64,000 bases of DNA from Candidatus Nanosynbacter sp. HMT-352 (GCF_022819365.1 NZ_CP089289.1:1-64000); one strand, 5' to 3'. Positions 9,964 through 19,140 are shown, counted from the first letter of the stretch. Notes: generated by a model not told the origin, from the sequence alone. Translations and numbers: made by a program.

Positions 9964-11061
9964 TCAACTTTTCCGACCATATTTTTCATATACAGCCAAA
10001 GTTTGCTCGGCCATACGCTGCCATGAAAATGTCTTAACGTGTTTCTTGCCTTTTTTAACTAGTTCATTGCGTAATTTGTTGTCAGATAAGATGTCGTCAA
10101 TTGATTTTGCTATATCCTCGACATTGAAAGGATCAAAATAGTGAGCAGCATCACCGTGGGTTTCCGGTAGGCAAGTAGCTGTGCTCGAAGCGACTGGCGC
10201 GCCGTGTAACATTGCCTCTAGTCCTGGCAAGCCAAATCCTTCACTGAGTGAAGGGAAGCAATAAACTGCCGTATTTTCATACATCCAGCGCAATTGCTCA
10301 TCTGATATAAAGCCGGTAAACACGACGTTTTTAATTCCGTGCTCATTTACATATGTCTCGTGGCGAGCATAATTGCTATCTTTTTTACCTGCCAAAGCCA
10401 GTGTTAAATCTGGATATTTTTCCTGCAACAAGGCAAACGCGTCAATTAGCCGTCGAAGGTTTTTATGTGGCGTTGGTCTACCGATATACATAATGAATTT
10501 TTTACCAATCAGCTCGTCAACAGGTTCGTTGCCTTTTGGCAGTTCGTCTGCAGACTCCAAAGTTACAGTAATTTTCTCTGGGTTTACGCCGGTGAATTTA
10601 ATCAAATCATTTTTTACGAAGTTAGAAATTGTGATGATATGCGAAGATTTTTTCGCAACTTTTTTATTGACCCATTTATAAATTTGCTGCTTAATCCAGA
10701 AAACGACAGGATTTTTATCTGGATTCTTAAACCTCACAGTGGTTAAATCTTGCATCGTAGTAACAACTGGGCTGGAATTATACCAAACAGGCTGCTGCAC
10801 CATCGCAAAATGAACTAAGTCTGGATGGAGACTTTCAAGTTGTTTTTTAAAGCCGATTTGCTCGGCGAAAGTGTATTCTTTATAGGGGCAAATGACTTTT
10901 TTAAAGCGCGAATTGCTTGGTTGCCAACCATCGAAGTCTTTTGGCTTGAGCAGAATAACATAATCGTTTTTATTGTCAATTTTCTGCAAATAATGAATCA
11001 GTCGTTCGATGTACCGACCAGTACTAGTCCTTAATGTTCGGGCGTCAATTACGATTTTCAC
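9964..11061 (-). CDS. GT4 family glycosyltransferase
   Basis: GT-B fold enzyme with a C-terminal GT1/GT4 domain: YIGRPTPHKNLRRLIDAF, NVVFTGFISDEQLRWMYENT, CFPSLSEGFGLPGLEAM (the E-x7-E motif) and SSTATCLPE. 365 residues. I chose GTG at 11061 because the conserved start is KIVIDARTLRTSTGR and GAAGGAA lies just upstream; an ATG at 11088 would add nine unconserved residues. It overlaps the next gene upstream by 17 nt. It likely adds mannose, rhamnose or a related sugar from a nucleotide donor to the lipid-linked glycan. Confidence 0.88.
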   Translation of the reverse strand: MKIVIDARTLRTSTGRYIERLIHYLQKIDNKNDYVILLKPKDFDGWQPSNSRFKKVICPYKEYTFAEQIGFKKQLESLHPDLVHFAMVQQPVWYNSSPVVTTMQDLTTVRFKNPDKNPVVFWIKQQIYKWVNKKVAKKSSHIITISNFVKNDLIKFTGVNPEKITVTLESADELPKGNEPVDELIGKKFIMYIGRPTPHKNLRRLIDAFALLQEKYPDLTLALAGKKDSNYARHETYVNEHGIKNVVFTGFISDEQLRWMYENTAVYCFPSLSEGFGLPGLEAMLHGAPVASSTATCLPETHGDAAHYFDPFNVEDIAKSIDDILSDNKLRNELVKKGKKHVKTFSWQRMAEQTLAVYEKYGRKS

Positions 11062-12187
11062 GATAATGTTCCTTCCATGATTTATCAACTATATTTTTTA
11101 TCGCTTTATGAAAAATTGCAGCTGAAAATTCGTTGGCTGTGGCTGAGATTTTTGTTGGTGAAACTTTTTTACCAGGAAGTTTCTCTAAGGTTTTTATCAA
11201 TGAAGAATCTGTTTGCTCAGAAAAGAACCAGCCGTTTTTTTCGGGTTTTATATAATCAAGCGCGCCGCCAGCTTCATACGCAACCACTGGAATACCAGAC
11301 GCCAACGCTTCAACTGGCGCGATTCCAAAATCTTCGTGTGAACAAAAAATAAACAAATCTGCTTTTTTAATATATTTTTCTCGTGTGGCATTATCGACAA
11401 ATCCTAAGAAATTAGTATGTTTATCGGCGATATTTTTTAGATTATCAACATCTGGACCTTTTCCAATAATATCTAATTGCCAGCCAAGTTTCTGACAAGC
11501 TTTAATAGCAATGTCAAGCCGTTTCATTGGCACAATTCGCCCCCAAATCAGGCAGCGAGGTTTTTTTGGGATGGACGTTTGCTTGCGATTTTTAGCAAGC
11601 GGCGAAAAGCTCGATACGTCAATTGGCGGAAAAATAACCGTACTTTTTCGTTTATAAAACTCTTCAATGTCAGCCTGAATTCCCGTAGAGTTGGCGATAA
11701 AAACATCAACTTGCTGAGCGGCGTTAAAATCTCGTTTTTTCAGTGGTCGGACTAGGGTTTTTAAGCCTAGGCGCGCCAGCCATTGTGGGCGAAAACTTGG
11801 TCGTTTGATGTATTCGTCGTAGTGTCGCCAATAAAAATGTGTTGGCGTGTGGCAATAGCAAATATGAAGTTGATCTGGTCTGGATTTGCGGACGAATTTT
11901 GCCTCACCATTTCCCGAACTGGAGATGATAATGTCAAATTCGCTAAGATCAAGCTTAGCAAACCACCACTGTCGAAGAAGCGGCAATAATCGTCGGATTT
12001 TTGAAAACGGCCATCGCTGTAAATAGCCAGTAACGACTTTATTGTCTAACCTTTCTCGCCATTCATCGCTACAAAAAGAAGTGTAAATTGGTGCATCTGG
12101 GTACAATTTGTGAATTTCCAAAACGACCTTTTCGGCTCCGCCGCCGTAAATCCAATCGTGAACTATGGCAATTTTTGGCTTACTCAT
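11045..12187 (-). CDS. GT4 family glycosyltransferase
   Basis: 380 residues, GT-B. N-terminal IAIVHDWIYGGGAEKVVLEI is the acceptor-side Rossmann start of WbaZ-type mannosyl/rhamnosyltransferases; CYCHTPTHFYWRHYDEY, IWGRIVPMKRLDIAI, FLGFVDNATREKYI and CSHEDFGIAPVEALASG (E-x7-E) follow. It shares its ATG with the stop of the sugar-phosphate transferase gene upstream and overlaps the following GT4 gene by 17 nt, so the block wzy-wbaP-GT4-GT4 is one operon. Confidence 0.88.
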   Translation of the reverse strand: MSKPKIAIVHDWIYGGGAEKVVLEIHKLYPDAPIYTSFCSDEWRERLDNKVVTGYLQRWPFSKIRRLLPLLRQWWFAKLDLSEFDIIISSSGNGEAKFVRKSRPDQLHICYCHTPTHFYWRHYDEYIKRPSFRPQWLARLGLKTLVRPLKKRDFNAAQQVDVFIANSTGIQADIEEFYKRKSTVIFPPIDVSSFSPLAKNRKQTSIPKKPRCLIWGRIVPMKRLDIAIKACQKLGWQLDIIGKGPDVDNLKNIADKHTNFLGFVDNATREKYIKKADLFIFCSHEDFGIAPVEALASGIPVVAYEAGGALDYIKPEKNGWFFSEQTDSSLIKTLEKLPGKKVSPTKISATANEFSAAIFHKAIKNIVDKSWKEHYRENRN

Positions 12188-13608
12188 TAATTATCTTTCT
12201 GGAAAATAACCAAGCAGGTTTTTAATAAAATCGTGATGTCCAGCCAGAGACTCCAGTTTTGAACATAATATAAGTCAATTCGTCGCCGTTCTTCAAAGCT
12301 GATGCTGCGTCGACCAGAAACTACAGCCAGTCCAGTGAGTCCTGATTTGACCGCTAATAAAACGTGTTTTTTGTCGTAGGCGCTTAACTCGTGTGGCACC
12401 AGCGCTCGCGGTCCGACTAGGCTGATATCTCCCCTAACGACGTTGAATAATTGTGGCAATTCATCAAGGCTAAATCGACGAATAAATCGACCAACTGGCG
12501 TTACACGAAAATCATGATCAAGCTTATCGCCGTTTTTGCGGTATTCTTCAATTAGCTCAGGCTTACCTACCATTCGAAACACTTCTTCGTCGGTTTTGCC
12601 GTCAAACTTTGCGTAATGCGAGCGGAATTTATAGACCTTAAACGGTCGATTGTAACGAGTGAGGCGTTTTTGCTGTTTACCGTGCATTAAAATCGGTCCC
12701 GCTGGGTCGCTGATTTTTACGGCAATTGCCACCAAAAGCATAATTGGCGAGGCGATGATAATCCCAGCTGTTCCACCGATAATATCCATAATTCGCTTAA
12801 CAATTCGCCCATAGCCCATTAACGGTGTCGGATGAGTGTGAATTAGCGGCACGGAGTCGATGATATCAATAGTGTGTTTGGTGGTCATAATTCCGTCGAA
12901 TTCCGGCGCTTGATAAAAATCCAGATAATGTTTCTGGGCAATTTGATAATGTTCGCTAACGTTTTTTGAGTCGGTTTGGATGATAACATCAATTTTATCC
13001 ATGGTGAGCGCCGATTCTAATGACGAGCGTCGAAGCTTTTTTAATTCAATAGGAATGAACTGGGTTTGCGCAACAATTCCGCTAATCTTAAAACCAGTTA
13101 ACGGATTGGTTTCTATGAAATCAGCCAGAACGTGAGTTAAATCACAATTGCCAATTAATACAACACGACGCGCACCCAAACCGCGCTTTAATAGCTTCAG
13201 GCGAACAATATTGGCGGCGCTGCGGAAAATCATTAGTAAGATGAAGCCAATTCCGGTGGCGTAAACCGCGACAAGCTTGGCTGGGAATAACGGAGTGTTG
13301 GTAAAGAACGTCACGGAAATCATTATCATAATTCCAGTGATTGATGCCAAAAGTATTCGTCCAAAGTTTCGCAATGGGTGCGTGTAAATCTCTCGGTCGT
13401 ATAAGCCAAAGAAATAGAACATCACGATCCACAACGGCAACGTCATAAAAATTGAGGTAATAAAATCTATAGCATTAATGCTGATATGGAATGGTCTAGG
13501 GTCTAGGGAAATTCGCAAAATATAGGCAATAGTAAATGCACTTAATAAAGCTAAGATATCAAGAATGACCAGAGCAATTTTGAAGTAAAAATCAGACTTT
13601 TTCCGCAT
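12187..13608 (-). CDS. Undecaprenyl-phosphate sugar-1-phosphate transferase (WbaP/WcaJ type)
   Basis: Initiates the polysaccharide by moving a sugar-1-phosphate to undecaprenyl phosphate. 473 residues: about five N-terminal helices, a middle CoA-binding-like domain (RRVVLIGNCDLTHVL), then the PglC-like catalytic domain with KRIMDIIGG (re-entrant helix), KVYKFRSHYAKFDG, RRFSLDELPQLFNV (Asp-Glu pair) and SLVGPRALVPHE. Full length for the family. It starts inside the end of the ligase gene (17-nt overlap). Sugar specificity is not readable. Confidence 0.92.
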   Translation of the reverse strand: MRKKSDFYFKIALVILDILALLSAFTIAYILRISLDPRPFHISINAIDFITSIFMTLPLWIVMFYFFGLYDREIYTHPLRNFGRILLASITGIMIMISVTFFTNTPLFPAKLVAVYATGIGFILLMIFRSAANIVRLKLLKRGLGARRVVLIGNCDLTHVLADFIETNPLTGFKISGIVAQTQFIPIELKKLRRSSLESALTMDKIDVIIQTDSKNVSEHYQIAQKHYLDFYQAPEFDGIMTTKHTIDIIDSVPLIHTHPTPLMGYGRIVKRIMDIIGGTAGIIIASPIMLLVAIAVKISDPAGPILMHGKQQKRLTRYNRPFKVYKFRSHYAKFDGKTDEEVFRMVGKPELIEEYRKNGDKLDHDFRVTPVGRFIRRFSLDELPQLFNVVRGDISLVGPRALVPHELSAYDKKHVLLAVKSGLTGLAVVSGRRSISFEERRRIDLYYVQNWSLWLDITILLKTCLVIFQKDN

Positions 13609-14989
13609 AATCTCTGGGGTAATTATACAAAAATATGCCGATTATAGCAAAACAATGAATCGTATTTATAAAACTGCCAAAAAACCAGAAATGCACAAAC
13701 ATCGCGATGGTTAGAGATAAGATAAATTGAGCTTTAATTTTACGGATATTTTTTATGGCAAAAAATGTAATCGTCAATGGGGCGATTAGAAGAGTAAATA
13801 GTCCAACAATTCCTAAGCCGCTGAGTAATAATATATAAAAAACGTAGACTGTTTGGTCCGCTGGGACGTTTACGTGAAGGTGTTTTTGGATGAAATTTCC
13901 AAGGTTGCCGAGCCCGACGCCGAAGAAGAACGTTCGTGGCGATGATAGCCAGGATTTTACGGCCAGGTCACTAGCGCTAAGTCTGTCGTTGGCGGAAGCT
14001 TCAACAAAACCGGCAGGCTGGAAAGAATTGTTGCTTGACGGAACGTTTTCGGCGGGTTTTGGTGACAGATTTTTGGTGATGGATTTTTGCGGAATCTTAA
14101 TTTTCCCGAGAGATAATTGATCGACCATACTGACGAAGGTATTGTGCGCAATGAAAGGCGTATTGGCATATCTAATGTTGGCTGACGAGAATAATAAGGT
14201 GAATCCAAATAGTAATCCAGCGAAGATGATTGGAAGTTTTTTACGAATAAAAGATGCGTCAATTCGTTTTATGAAAGCGATTATCAATAAGGCTGTGATG
14301 GCTAGAAAAATTGCCAAAAATCCGCCACGAGAAAATGTTAAAGATATGGCAAGAGTCGTGAAAAATAGGCTAAATTTGGCTAAGCGAGATTTTGATTGAA
14401 ATAGCGCAATGAAGAATGCTGGAAGTAGAGAATTGGCGAAGAATTGCGGTTCGGCGGCGAATAAATTGATTCGTGGAAATCCAAAAACGTCGGCTTTACA
14501 GCCAGCGCAAAGCGTACCAAATCCTGTTGGCTCAAAAGTGGCGACGACGAGCTGAATGATTGCTAAAATCCCAAAAACTAGTCCGCTCCATAATCCGATT
14601 CTGATGAGTTTACGTTTTTCTGATTTTGACAATTCGCCGTAAATTAAGCCAGCGGATAATCCGACGGCGAGTAGGAATAATAGCGATAACGAATATAACG
14701 CGGTGCGCAGGCGCGCTTCTGCGAAAAATATGCCGACGACGATGGCGATAAAAATTGCCAAAAATCCGCCGATTAGCCATCGGTTTTTCAGTAATTCTTG
14801 GCGTTTTTTAAGTAGTAATGGCAAGGAGAATAACAATAGGCTTACGGCAACGATTTGGTATAATCCTACGCGCAGTGACGGGAAATCCAGAATTGATAAG
14901 CCGACGCTGGGATGCAGGGCGAAGCCGCCGCCAAAAATAATAATAGCCAATAGCCAGAATCGAATGTCGTTAATATATTTTTTTGCCAT
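13592..14989 (-). CDS. O-antigen ligase / Wzy-like polymerase membrane protein
   Basis: 465 residues with about eleven helices. A large extracytoplasmic loop at about residues 280-345 and the LTFSRGGFLAIFLA motif (conserved Arg before the Wzy_C region) mark the O-antigen ligase family (PF04932), which polymerises or transfers lipid-linked glycans outside the membrane. It is first in the operon with the sugar-phosphate transferase and two GT4 genes. TATACT ends 6 nt before the ATG (leaderless). Polymerase versus ligase cannot be decided. Confidence 0.85.
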   Translation of the reverse strand: MAKKYINDIRFWLLAIIIFGGGFALHPSVGLSILDFPSLRVGLYQIVAVSLLLFSLPLLLKKRQELLKNRWLIGGFLAIFIAIVVGIFFAEARLRTALYSLSLLFLLAVGLSAGLIYGELSKSEKRKLIRIGLWSGLVFGILAIIQLVVATFEPTGFGTLCAGCKADVFGFPRINLFAAEPQFFANSLLPAFFIALFQSKSRLAKFSLFFTTLAISLTFSRGGFLAIFLAITALLIIAFIKRIDASFIRKKLPIIFAGLLFGFTLLFSSANIRYANTPFIAHNTFVSMVDQLSLGKIKIPQKSITKNLSPKPAENVPSSNNSFQPAGFVEASANDRLSASDLAVKSWLSSPRTFFFGVGLGNLGNFIQKHLHVNVPADQTVYVFYILLLSGLGIVGLFTLLIAPLTITFFAIKNIRKIKAQFILSLTIAMFVHFWFFGSFINTIHCFAIIGIFLYNYPRDYAEKV

Positions 14990-14995
14990 ATTTTA

Positions 14996-15017
14996 AGTAT
15001 AGCGTATGGTGTATACT
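14996..15017. promoter_or_regulatory. Divergent -10 boxes of the O-antigen ligase operon and the LexA-like gene
   Basis: Minus strand TATACT at 14996-15001 ends 6 nt before the ATG at 14989. Plus strand TATACT at 15012-15017 ends 6 nt before the ATG at 15024. The two start codons are only 34 bp apart, so each promoter's upstream DNA lies in the other gene's coding region and a regulator bound here would affect both. Confidence 0.65.
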
Positions 15018-15023
15018 TTAGAT

Positions 15024-15356
15024 ATGAAACTGACGAAAAAGCAAAAAATAATGTTGGATTTTATCGATGGGTTTATAAAGGGCAATGGCTACAGTCCGAC
15101 GCTTCGGGAAATTATGCGCGCCTTGGGTTATAAATCGGTGTCGACGGTAGCAAAACACGTTGATAATTTGGTGGCTGCGGGGTTTTTGGAGAAGCAGGAC
15201 GGCGAAGTTAGGTCTTTGACGCTGAGTAGTGAGAAAAAAGAAGTTTGGTGGCAGAATTTAGCGAAAGAAATTAAGAAGAGAGAAGCTGAAGATGACGAAA
15301 AATCACGCTCGGAAGTGGAGATTTTAAAAAAAGCATTGGAAATTGTCCGTCAGTAA
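15024..15356 (+). CDS. LexA-type winged-helix protein without peptidase domain
   Basis: 110 residues from the ATG at 15024 (an ATG at 15006 would add six residues but overlaps the promoter). KQKIMLDFIDGFIKGNGYSPTLREIMRALGYKS and VSTVAKHVDNLVAAGFLEK match the LexA DNA-binding domain (PF01726). Instead of the S24 autoprotease domain there is a charged, helical tail (EIKKREAEDDEKSRSEVEIL). It should bind DNA, perhaps as a dimer through the tail, but cannot self-cleave like LexA. The target may be the divergent promoter pair it shares with the glycan operon. Confidence 0.82.
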   Translation: MKLTKKQKIMLDFIDGFIKGNGYSPTLREIMRALGYKSVSTVAKHVDNLVAAGFLEKQDGEVRSLTLSSEKKEVWWQNLAKEIKKREAEDDEKSRSEVEILKKALEIVRQ

Positions 15357-15357
15357 C

Positions 15358-15386
15358 TTTACAACTATTCAAAAACTCGCTATAAT
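15358..15386 (+). promoter_or_regulatory. tRNA-Asn promoter
   Basis: TTTACA (15358-15363), a 17-nt spacer and TATAAT (15381-15386) directly upstream of the tRNA gene at 15398. Confidence 0.7.
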
Positions 15387-15397
15387 ACAAGACATAT

Positions 15398-15472
15398 TCC
15401 GGCATAGCTCAGTGGTAGAGCGGTTGGCTGTTAACCAATAGGTCGCTGGTTCGAGCCCAGCTGCCGGAGCCA
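15398..15472 (+). tRNA. tRNA-Asn (anticodon GTT)
   Basis: 75 nt including an encoded CCA. Acceptor arms TCCGGCA and TGCCGGA pair fully; the D-arm has AGCTCAGTGGTAGAGC, the anticodon loop is CTGTTAA (anticodon 15430-15432), and the T-arm is GCTGGTTCGAGCCCAGC. A promoter precedes and a terminator follows. Confidence 0.96.
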
Positions 15473-15483
15473 AATTGAATTTT

Positions 15484-15518
15484 AAGACTTCAACAAATAT
15501 AGTTGAGGTCTTTTTATT
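15484..15518 (+). terminator. Rho-independent terminator after tRNA-Asn
   Basis: Stem AAGACTTCAAC / GTTGAGGTCTT (11 pairs, one G-U), 7-nt loop, then TTTTTATT. Confidence 0.85.
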
Positions 15519-15566
15519 GTTTTTGCAGTTATACATTTCTAATAACGCGGAATAGGTGAGATAATA

Positions 15567-15950
15567 ATGATTATGAATAACACTTATTGCGATGGCATGT
15601 GGGCTAGATTTCTTTCTAGTCAATGTCTGCGGGATGATTTTAAGAGCAGCTCAAGAAGTAATGATTTAAAGGATATTTTTAACTTTGTCAGTAGTTTGGC
15701 GGAAAGCGCTGAAGATTTTGAGCAGCGATCTCCAGTGATTGCGCATATTGATCTTTATGGGCATACTGCTGTAGATGGCTACCCGTATGTTCTGCTGATG
15801 GAAAATGAATTGCCAGAGATACGAAAGTTAGCGGAAGAGAGACAAGAGGTTGACATTGTTAAGCAGATAGATGATTTGATGAGGTTTATAGAGTTGGGTG
15901 TTAATGGCGCAGATGGCGATGTAGTTTTATTGGTCTTTGATGGCATGTAG
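15567..15950 (+). CDS. Hypothetical 127-residue acidic protein
   Basis: I do not recognise this protein. It is soluble, acidic and has no signal peptide or membrane segment. Visible features are an N-terminal Cys (NNTYCDGMW), a helical region around residues 40-60, AHIDLYGHTAVDGYP, and a C-terminal helix rich in Ile, Asp and Leu ending in DGDVVLLVFDGM. A second in-frame ATG at 15573 is equally possible; an AT-rich run (15561-15568) could be its -10 region. It stands alone between tRNA-Asn and the GT2-GT39 fusion. Codon use resembles its neighbours, so it is probably a real gene. Confidence 0.6.
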   Translation: MIMNNTYCDGMWARFLSSQCLRDDFKSSSRSNDLKDIFNFVSSLAESAEDFEQRSPVIAHIDLYGHTAVDGYPYVLLMENELPEIRKLAEERQEVDIVKQIDDLMRFIELGVNGADGDVVLLVFDGM

Positions 15951-15997
15951 GCATTCTGAGATATTTGCAGATGTCTTAAAGCATTTTTACAGAACGC

Positions 15998-18661
15998 TTG
16001 TTTATAGTGGTTTGCATAAGAGCAATAACCACACCCCAACCATTAGCTAGGTCGCGACTTATTACGTCCGATTCTAGTTCATCGCCGTTTCGGGCGATAG
16101 ATAATCCATTTGTCGACATAGTCGTGCCGGTGCTGAACGAGGAGAAAATTCTTCAAAGCAGCATTGAAACGCTTGACGAATACATGATGGAAAATTTGCC
16201 ATATCGTTATAAGATAACGATCGCGGATAATGGCAGTCAAGATAACACCTTAAAAATAGTGAAAAGCTTAGCACAAAACCATCAATCAGTTCGTGTTGTA
16301 AGGCTGGCTAAACGCGGTCGCGGGCGAGCATTAAAGCAGGTTTGGCAAAGCAGTCAGACGGATATTCTGACGTATATGGATGTCGATTTGTCTACCAGTT
16401 TGGATGATTTTCTACCGATGATTCAACCGCTTGTGGCGGGCGAAGCTGGTGTGGCGATTGGTTCTCGATTGATGAAAAAATCAAAGACCAGTCGCGGTTT
16501 TAAGCGGGAGTTTATTTCACGGTGCTATAACAAGATTATAAAATTGACGTCGCGTACCAAATTTAGCGATGCGCAGTGCGGATTTAAGGCAATTCGTAGT
16601 GACGTGGCGAAGAGATTTTTGCCAAAAATTAAGGACAATGAATGGTTCTTCGACACGGAGCTTTTGATTAAAACGGAGCGCGCGGGCGTGCCGATTCATG
16701 AGCAGCCAGTCACTTGGATTGAAGATACTGATAGTCGTGTGAAGATTGTAAAAACTGCGGTCGATGACTTAAAAGGACTTCATCGAGTTAATAAGGAATT
16801 GGACAATCGTTCGTGGTTTGAGAAAATAGCGTTTCCGATTCTGTTGATTGCGACGGGCGCGTTGTATTTGTTTGGCGTGATGCATAATGGTATGGCGAAT
16901 AGTTATTACGCGGCGGCGGTACAGGCGGCAAGCCAAAACTGGACGGCGTGGTTGTTTGGCAGTTTGGATGCGGCGAATTATGTTTCAATCGACAAGCCTC
17001 CACTGGCGACGATGATAATGGGACTTAGCGCTCGACTGTTTGGATTTTCCAACTTTTCAATGTTACTACCAAGCGTATTAGCGGGCGTCGGTTCGGTTTG
17101 GTTGTTATATTCGGCGGTGAAACGGCAATTCGGCTTTACTAGCGCGATAATTTCTGCAGTCACATTAATGCTAACTCCTGTTGCGGCGTTAATGTTCGGA
17201 TTTAATAATCCAGATGCTATTTTGACATTTATGCTCACCGCTAGCGGTTACGCATTTCTCAGATCATTAGAGGGCAGGCGACCGCTTTTATGGCTCGGTC
17301 TGGCGGGACTATTTACGGGACTAGCGTTTAACACGAAAATGCTTCAGGGCTTGATGGTTTTGCCCGCGATGGTAATTGTCTATCTAGCGTTCGCCAAGCC
17401 GCCAATTGTTACGCGATTTCTACATTTGATGTTTGCGGGCGTGATTACGACGGTGTCGACTTTATGGTGGAGCGTGCTTGTTTGGTTGACGCCGTCTGGC
17501 AATCGACCGTGGGTTGGTAGTACGAATGACAATAGTATTTGGAGTTTGATTTTTGGCTATAACGGATTTGGTAGGCTATTAGGAAACCGCGGCGGCGGAG
17601 GTGGCGGAACTCCTCCGAGTGGTGGAATGGCAATAGTAAGCCCTGGTGGAATGGGTGGCGCTCCCAGTGGTGGTCATGGTCCTGGCGGCACTGGATTCGG
17701 TGGACAGACTGGAATATTCAGGATATTTAATAATGATTTCGGACCGAACATCGCATGGTTGCTAGTCTTAGCATTAGCAAGTGGCGGACTACTTTTATGG
17801 ATTTTACGCAAGACTCCGCGGACTAATCGTGGACGAGCGGCAGTGATATTCTGGACGCTTTGGCTGATCATTCACATCGTAATATTTAGTATGACTAGTG
17901 GCGTGATTCATCCGTACTACGTGGTGGTTATGGCGCCAGCTGTCGCGGCTCTGGTTGGAATTGGCGTACCGTTTCTGTGGGGTGCGTACGTCAGACGAAA
18001 GTCGTATGCTTGGATTTTGCCTATGCTGGTCGGTGTAACGGCGGCGATTGCGATAATTATTCTTAGCTACGCTGGTACGATGACTTGGCTAATGTGGACG
18101 GTTGGCATTCTGGGGGCTATCGGTATGATTGGACTATTAGTCAATTTGTATACACCGAAACGTTGGCTTCAGAATTTAGCAATTATCACCTCCGTGGCTG
18201 CGTGTATGACCGCTCCAGTTGTCTACACGCTGTCGACCGTCAACGTCACGCATACGGGCAGCATTCCGACGGCTGGCCCGAGTTCAACAGCGATGCAGGG
18301 AAGTAATAATGAGAAATCGCAAGCTGACAGTGCGCTGGTTCAGTATCTTTTACAAAATCAAAATGGCGCGACTTGGTTGGTGGCGGTGGATAGCGCTAAT
18401 GAATCAGCGGCAATTCAGCTAACTAGCGGTCAGCCAGTCATGGCAATTGGCGGATTTAACGGCAGCGACACGCCGCTCACGCTTGAGCAATTTAAGCAAT
18501 TGGTGGCGGACGGTAAATTGAAATATTACGCCGCCAGCTCGCACGGTCATGGTGGCGGTCCAAACGGTGGAAATAGCGAAATCACAAATTGGATTAAGAA
18601 AAACGTTAAAGTCGTTAATTATGGAGGTAGTGATGTAACATTATACGAACTATCTGCATAA
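15998..18661 (+). CDS. Fused GT2 - GT39 (ArnT/PMT-like) membrane glycosyltransferase
   Basis: 887 residues. Residues about 38-270 are a DPM1-like GT2 domain (IVVPVLNEEKILQ, IADNGSQDNT, TYMDVDLSTSLDDF, IGSRLM, DAQCGFKAIRSDV). After a linker, about 285-750 form a GT39/ArnT-type multi-helix domain (SYYAAAVQAAS, YVSIDKPPLATMI, NPDAILTFMLTASGYA). A Gly-rich loop (RGGGGGGTPPSGGMA and on) interrupts it near 525-575. In other bacteria these are often two genes (loader and transferase); here a single chain could charge polyprenyl phosphate and then transfer the sugar outside. Start is uncertain: only TTG 15998 or GTG 16007 precede the domain; no ATG is in frame. Confidence 0.85.
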   Translation: MFIVVCIRAITTPQPLARSRLITSDSSSSPFRAIDNPFVDIVVPVLNEEKILQSSIETLDEYMMENLPYRYKITIADNGSQDNTLKIVKSLAQNHQSVRVVRLAKRGRGRALKQVWQSSQTDILTYMDVDLSTSLDDFLPMIQPLVAGEAGVAIGSRLMKKSKTSRGFKREFISRCYNKIIKLTSRTKFSDAQCGFKAIRSDVAKRFLPKIKDNEWFFDTELLIKTERAGVPIHEQPVTWIEDTDSRVKIVKTAVDDLKGLHRVNKELDNRSWFEKIAFPILLIATGALYLFGVMHNGMANSYYAAAVQAASQNWTAWLFGSLDAANYVSIDKPPLATMIMGLSARLFGFSNFSMLLPSVLAGVGSVWLLYSAVKRQFGFTSAIISAVTLMLTPVAALMFGFNNPDAILTFMLTASGYAFLRSLEGRRPLLWLGLAGLFTGLAFNTKMLQGLMVLPAMVIVYLAFAKPPIVTRFLHLMFAGVITTVSTLWWSVLVWLTPSGNRPWVGSTNDNSIWSLIFGYNGFGRLLGNRGGGGGGTPPSGGMAIVSPGGMGGAPSGGHGPGGTGFGGQTGIFRIFNNDFGPNIAWLLVLALASGGLLLWILRKTPRTNRGRAAVIFWTLWLIIHIVIFSMTSGVIHPYYVVVMAPAVAALVGIGVPFLWGAYVRRKSYAWILPMLVGVTAAIAIIILSYAGTMTWLMWTVGILGAIGMIGLLVNLYTPKRWLQNLAIITSVAACMTAPVVYTLSTVNVTHTGSIPTAGPSSTAMQGSNNEKSQADSALVQYLLQNQNGATWLVAVDSANESAAIQLTSGQPVMAIGGFNGSDTPLTLEQFKQLVADGKLKYYAASSHGHGGGPNGGNSEITNWIKKNVKVVNYGGSDVTLYELSA

Positions 18662-18690
18662 GAAATAAATTTAACTAAAGGAGAAATATT

Positions 18691-19122
18691 ATGAGAAAAT
18701 TAGACCAAGAATCTCAAACAACACCAGAAAATATCTTTAACAATTCGGAAAGCACTTCGAATGAAAAACGCTCAATTAGCGTCGGCGCGGCAATGGGAAT
18801 AGCAATTGGTGGCGTGGTTTTGTGTGGACTGGGATTTGTTGCGGGTATGCAAGTTGGCGGCTCGAGCGGAAGCCAAACGGGCGGGCAAGCTGGCGGCCCT
18901 CCAGGAATGAGCCAATCTCAAGGCGGTCCTGGCGGATATAGGCAGCAATCTGGCGGAAATGGCAGCACGTCTCAAGTTCAATCTGATCAATCGGGACAAT
19001 CGGGTTCATCTTCGGTTGGGCAAACTCCGTCAGCTCAAAATAGCACAACTAACACGCCGCCATCAGACGCTTCACAGTCTGGTGTGACACCGCAACCAAC
19101 TTCTCAATCCTCTCGACAATAA
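18691..19122 (+). CDS. Membrane-anchored Gly/Gln/Ser-rich low-complexity protein
   Basis: 143 residues. About 30 polar residues, one helix at about 29-53 (VGAAMGIAIGGVVLCGLGFVAG), then roughly 90 residues almost only of Gly, Ser, Gln, Pro, Thr and Asn. A type II or signal-anchored protein with a disordered exterior tail is the simplest reading. AAAGGAG lies upstream of the ATG. It follows the GT2-GT39 gene by 29 nt, in the same transcription unit, and its tail resembles the Gly-rich loop inside that enzyme; it could be an acceptor or partner of the enzyme. No family recognised. Confidence 0.7.
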   Translation: MRKLDQESQTTPENIFNNSESTSNEKRSISVGAAMGIAIGGVVLCGLGFVAGMQVGGSSGSQTGGQAGGPPGMSQSQGGPGGYRQQSGGNGSTSQVQSDQSGQSGSSSVGQTPSAQNSTTNTPPSDASQSGVTPQPTSQSSRQ

Positions 19123-19140
19123 AAACCTAGTTCTCAATAA

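Noticed and set aside
15369..15623. 84-residue minus-strand frame containing AGLEPATYWLTANRSTTELCR
   Set aside because: This is the antisense of tRNA-Asn, a classic false protein.
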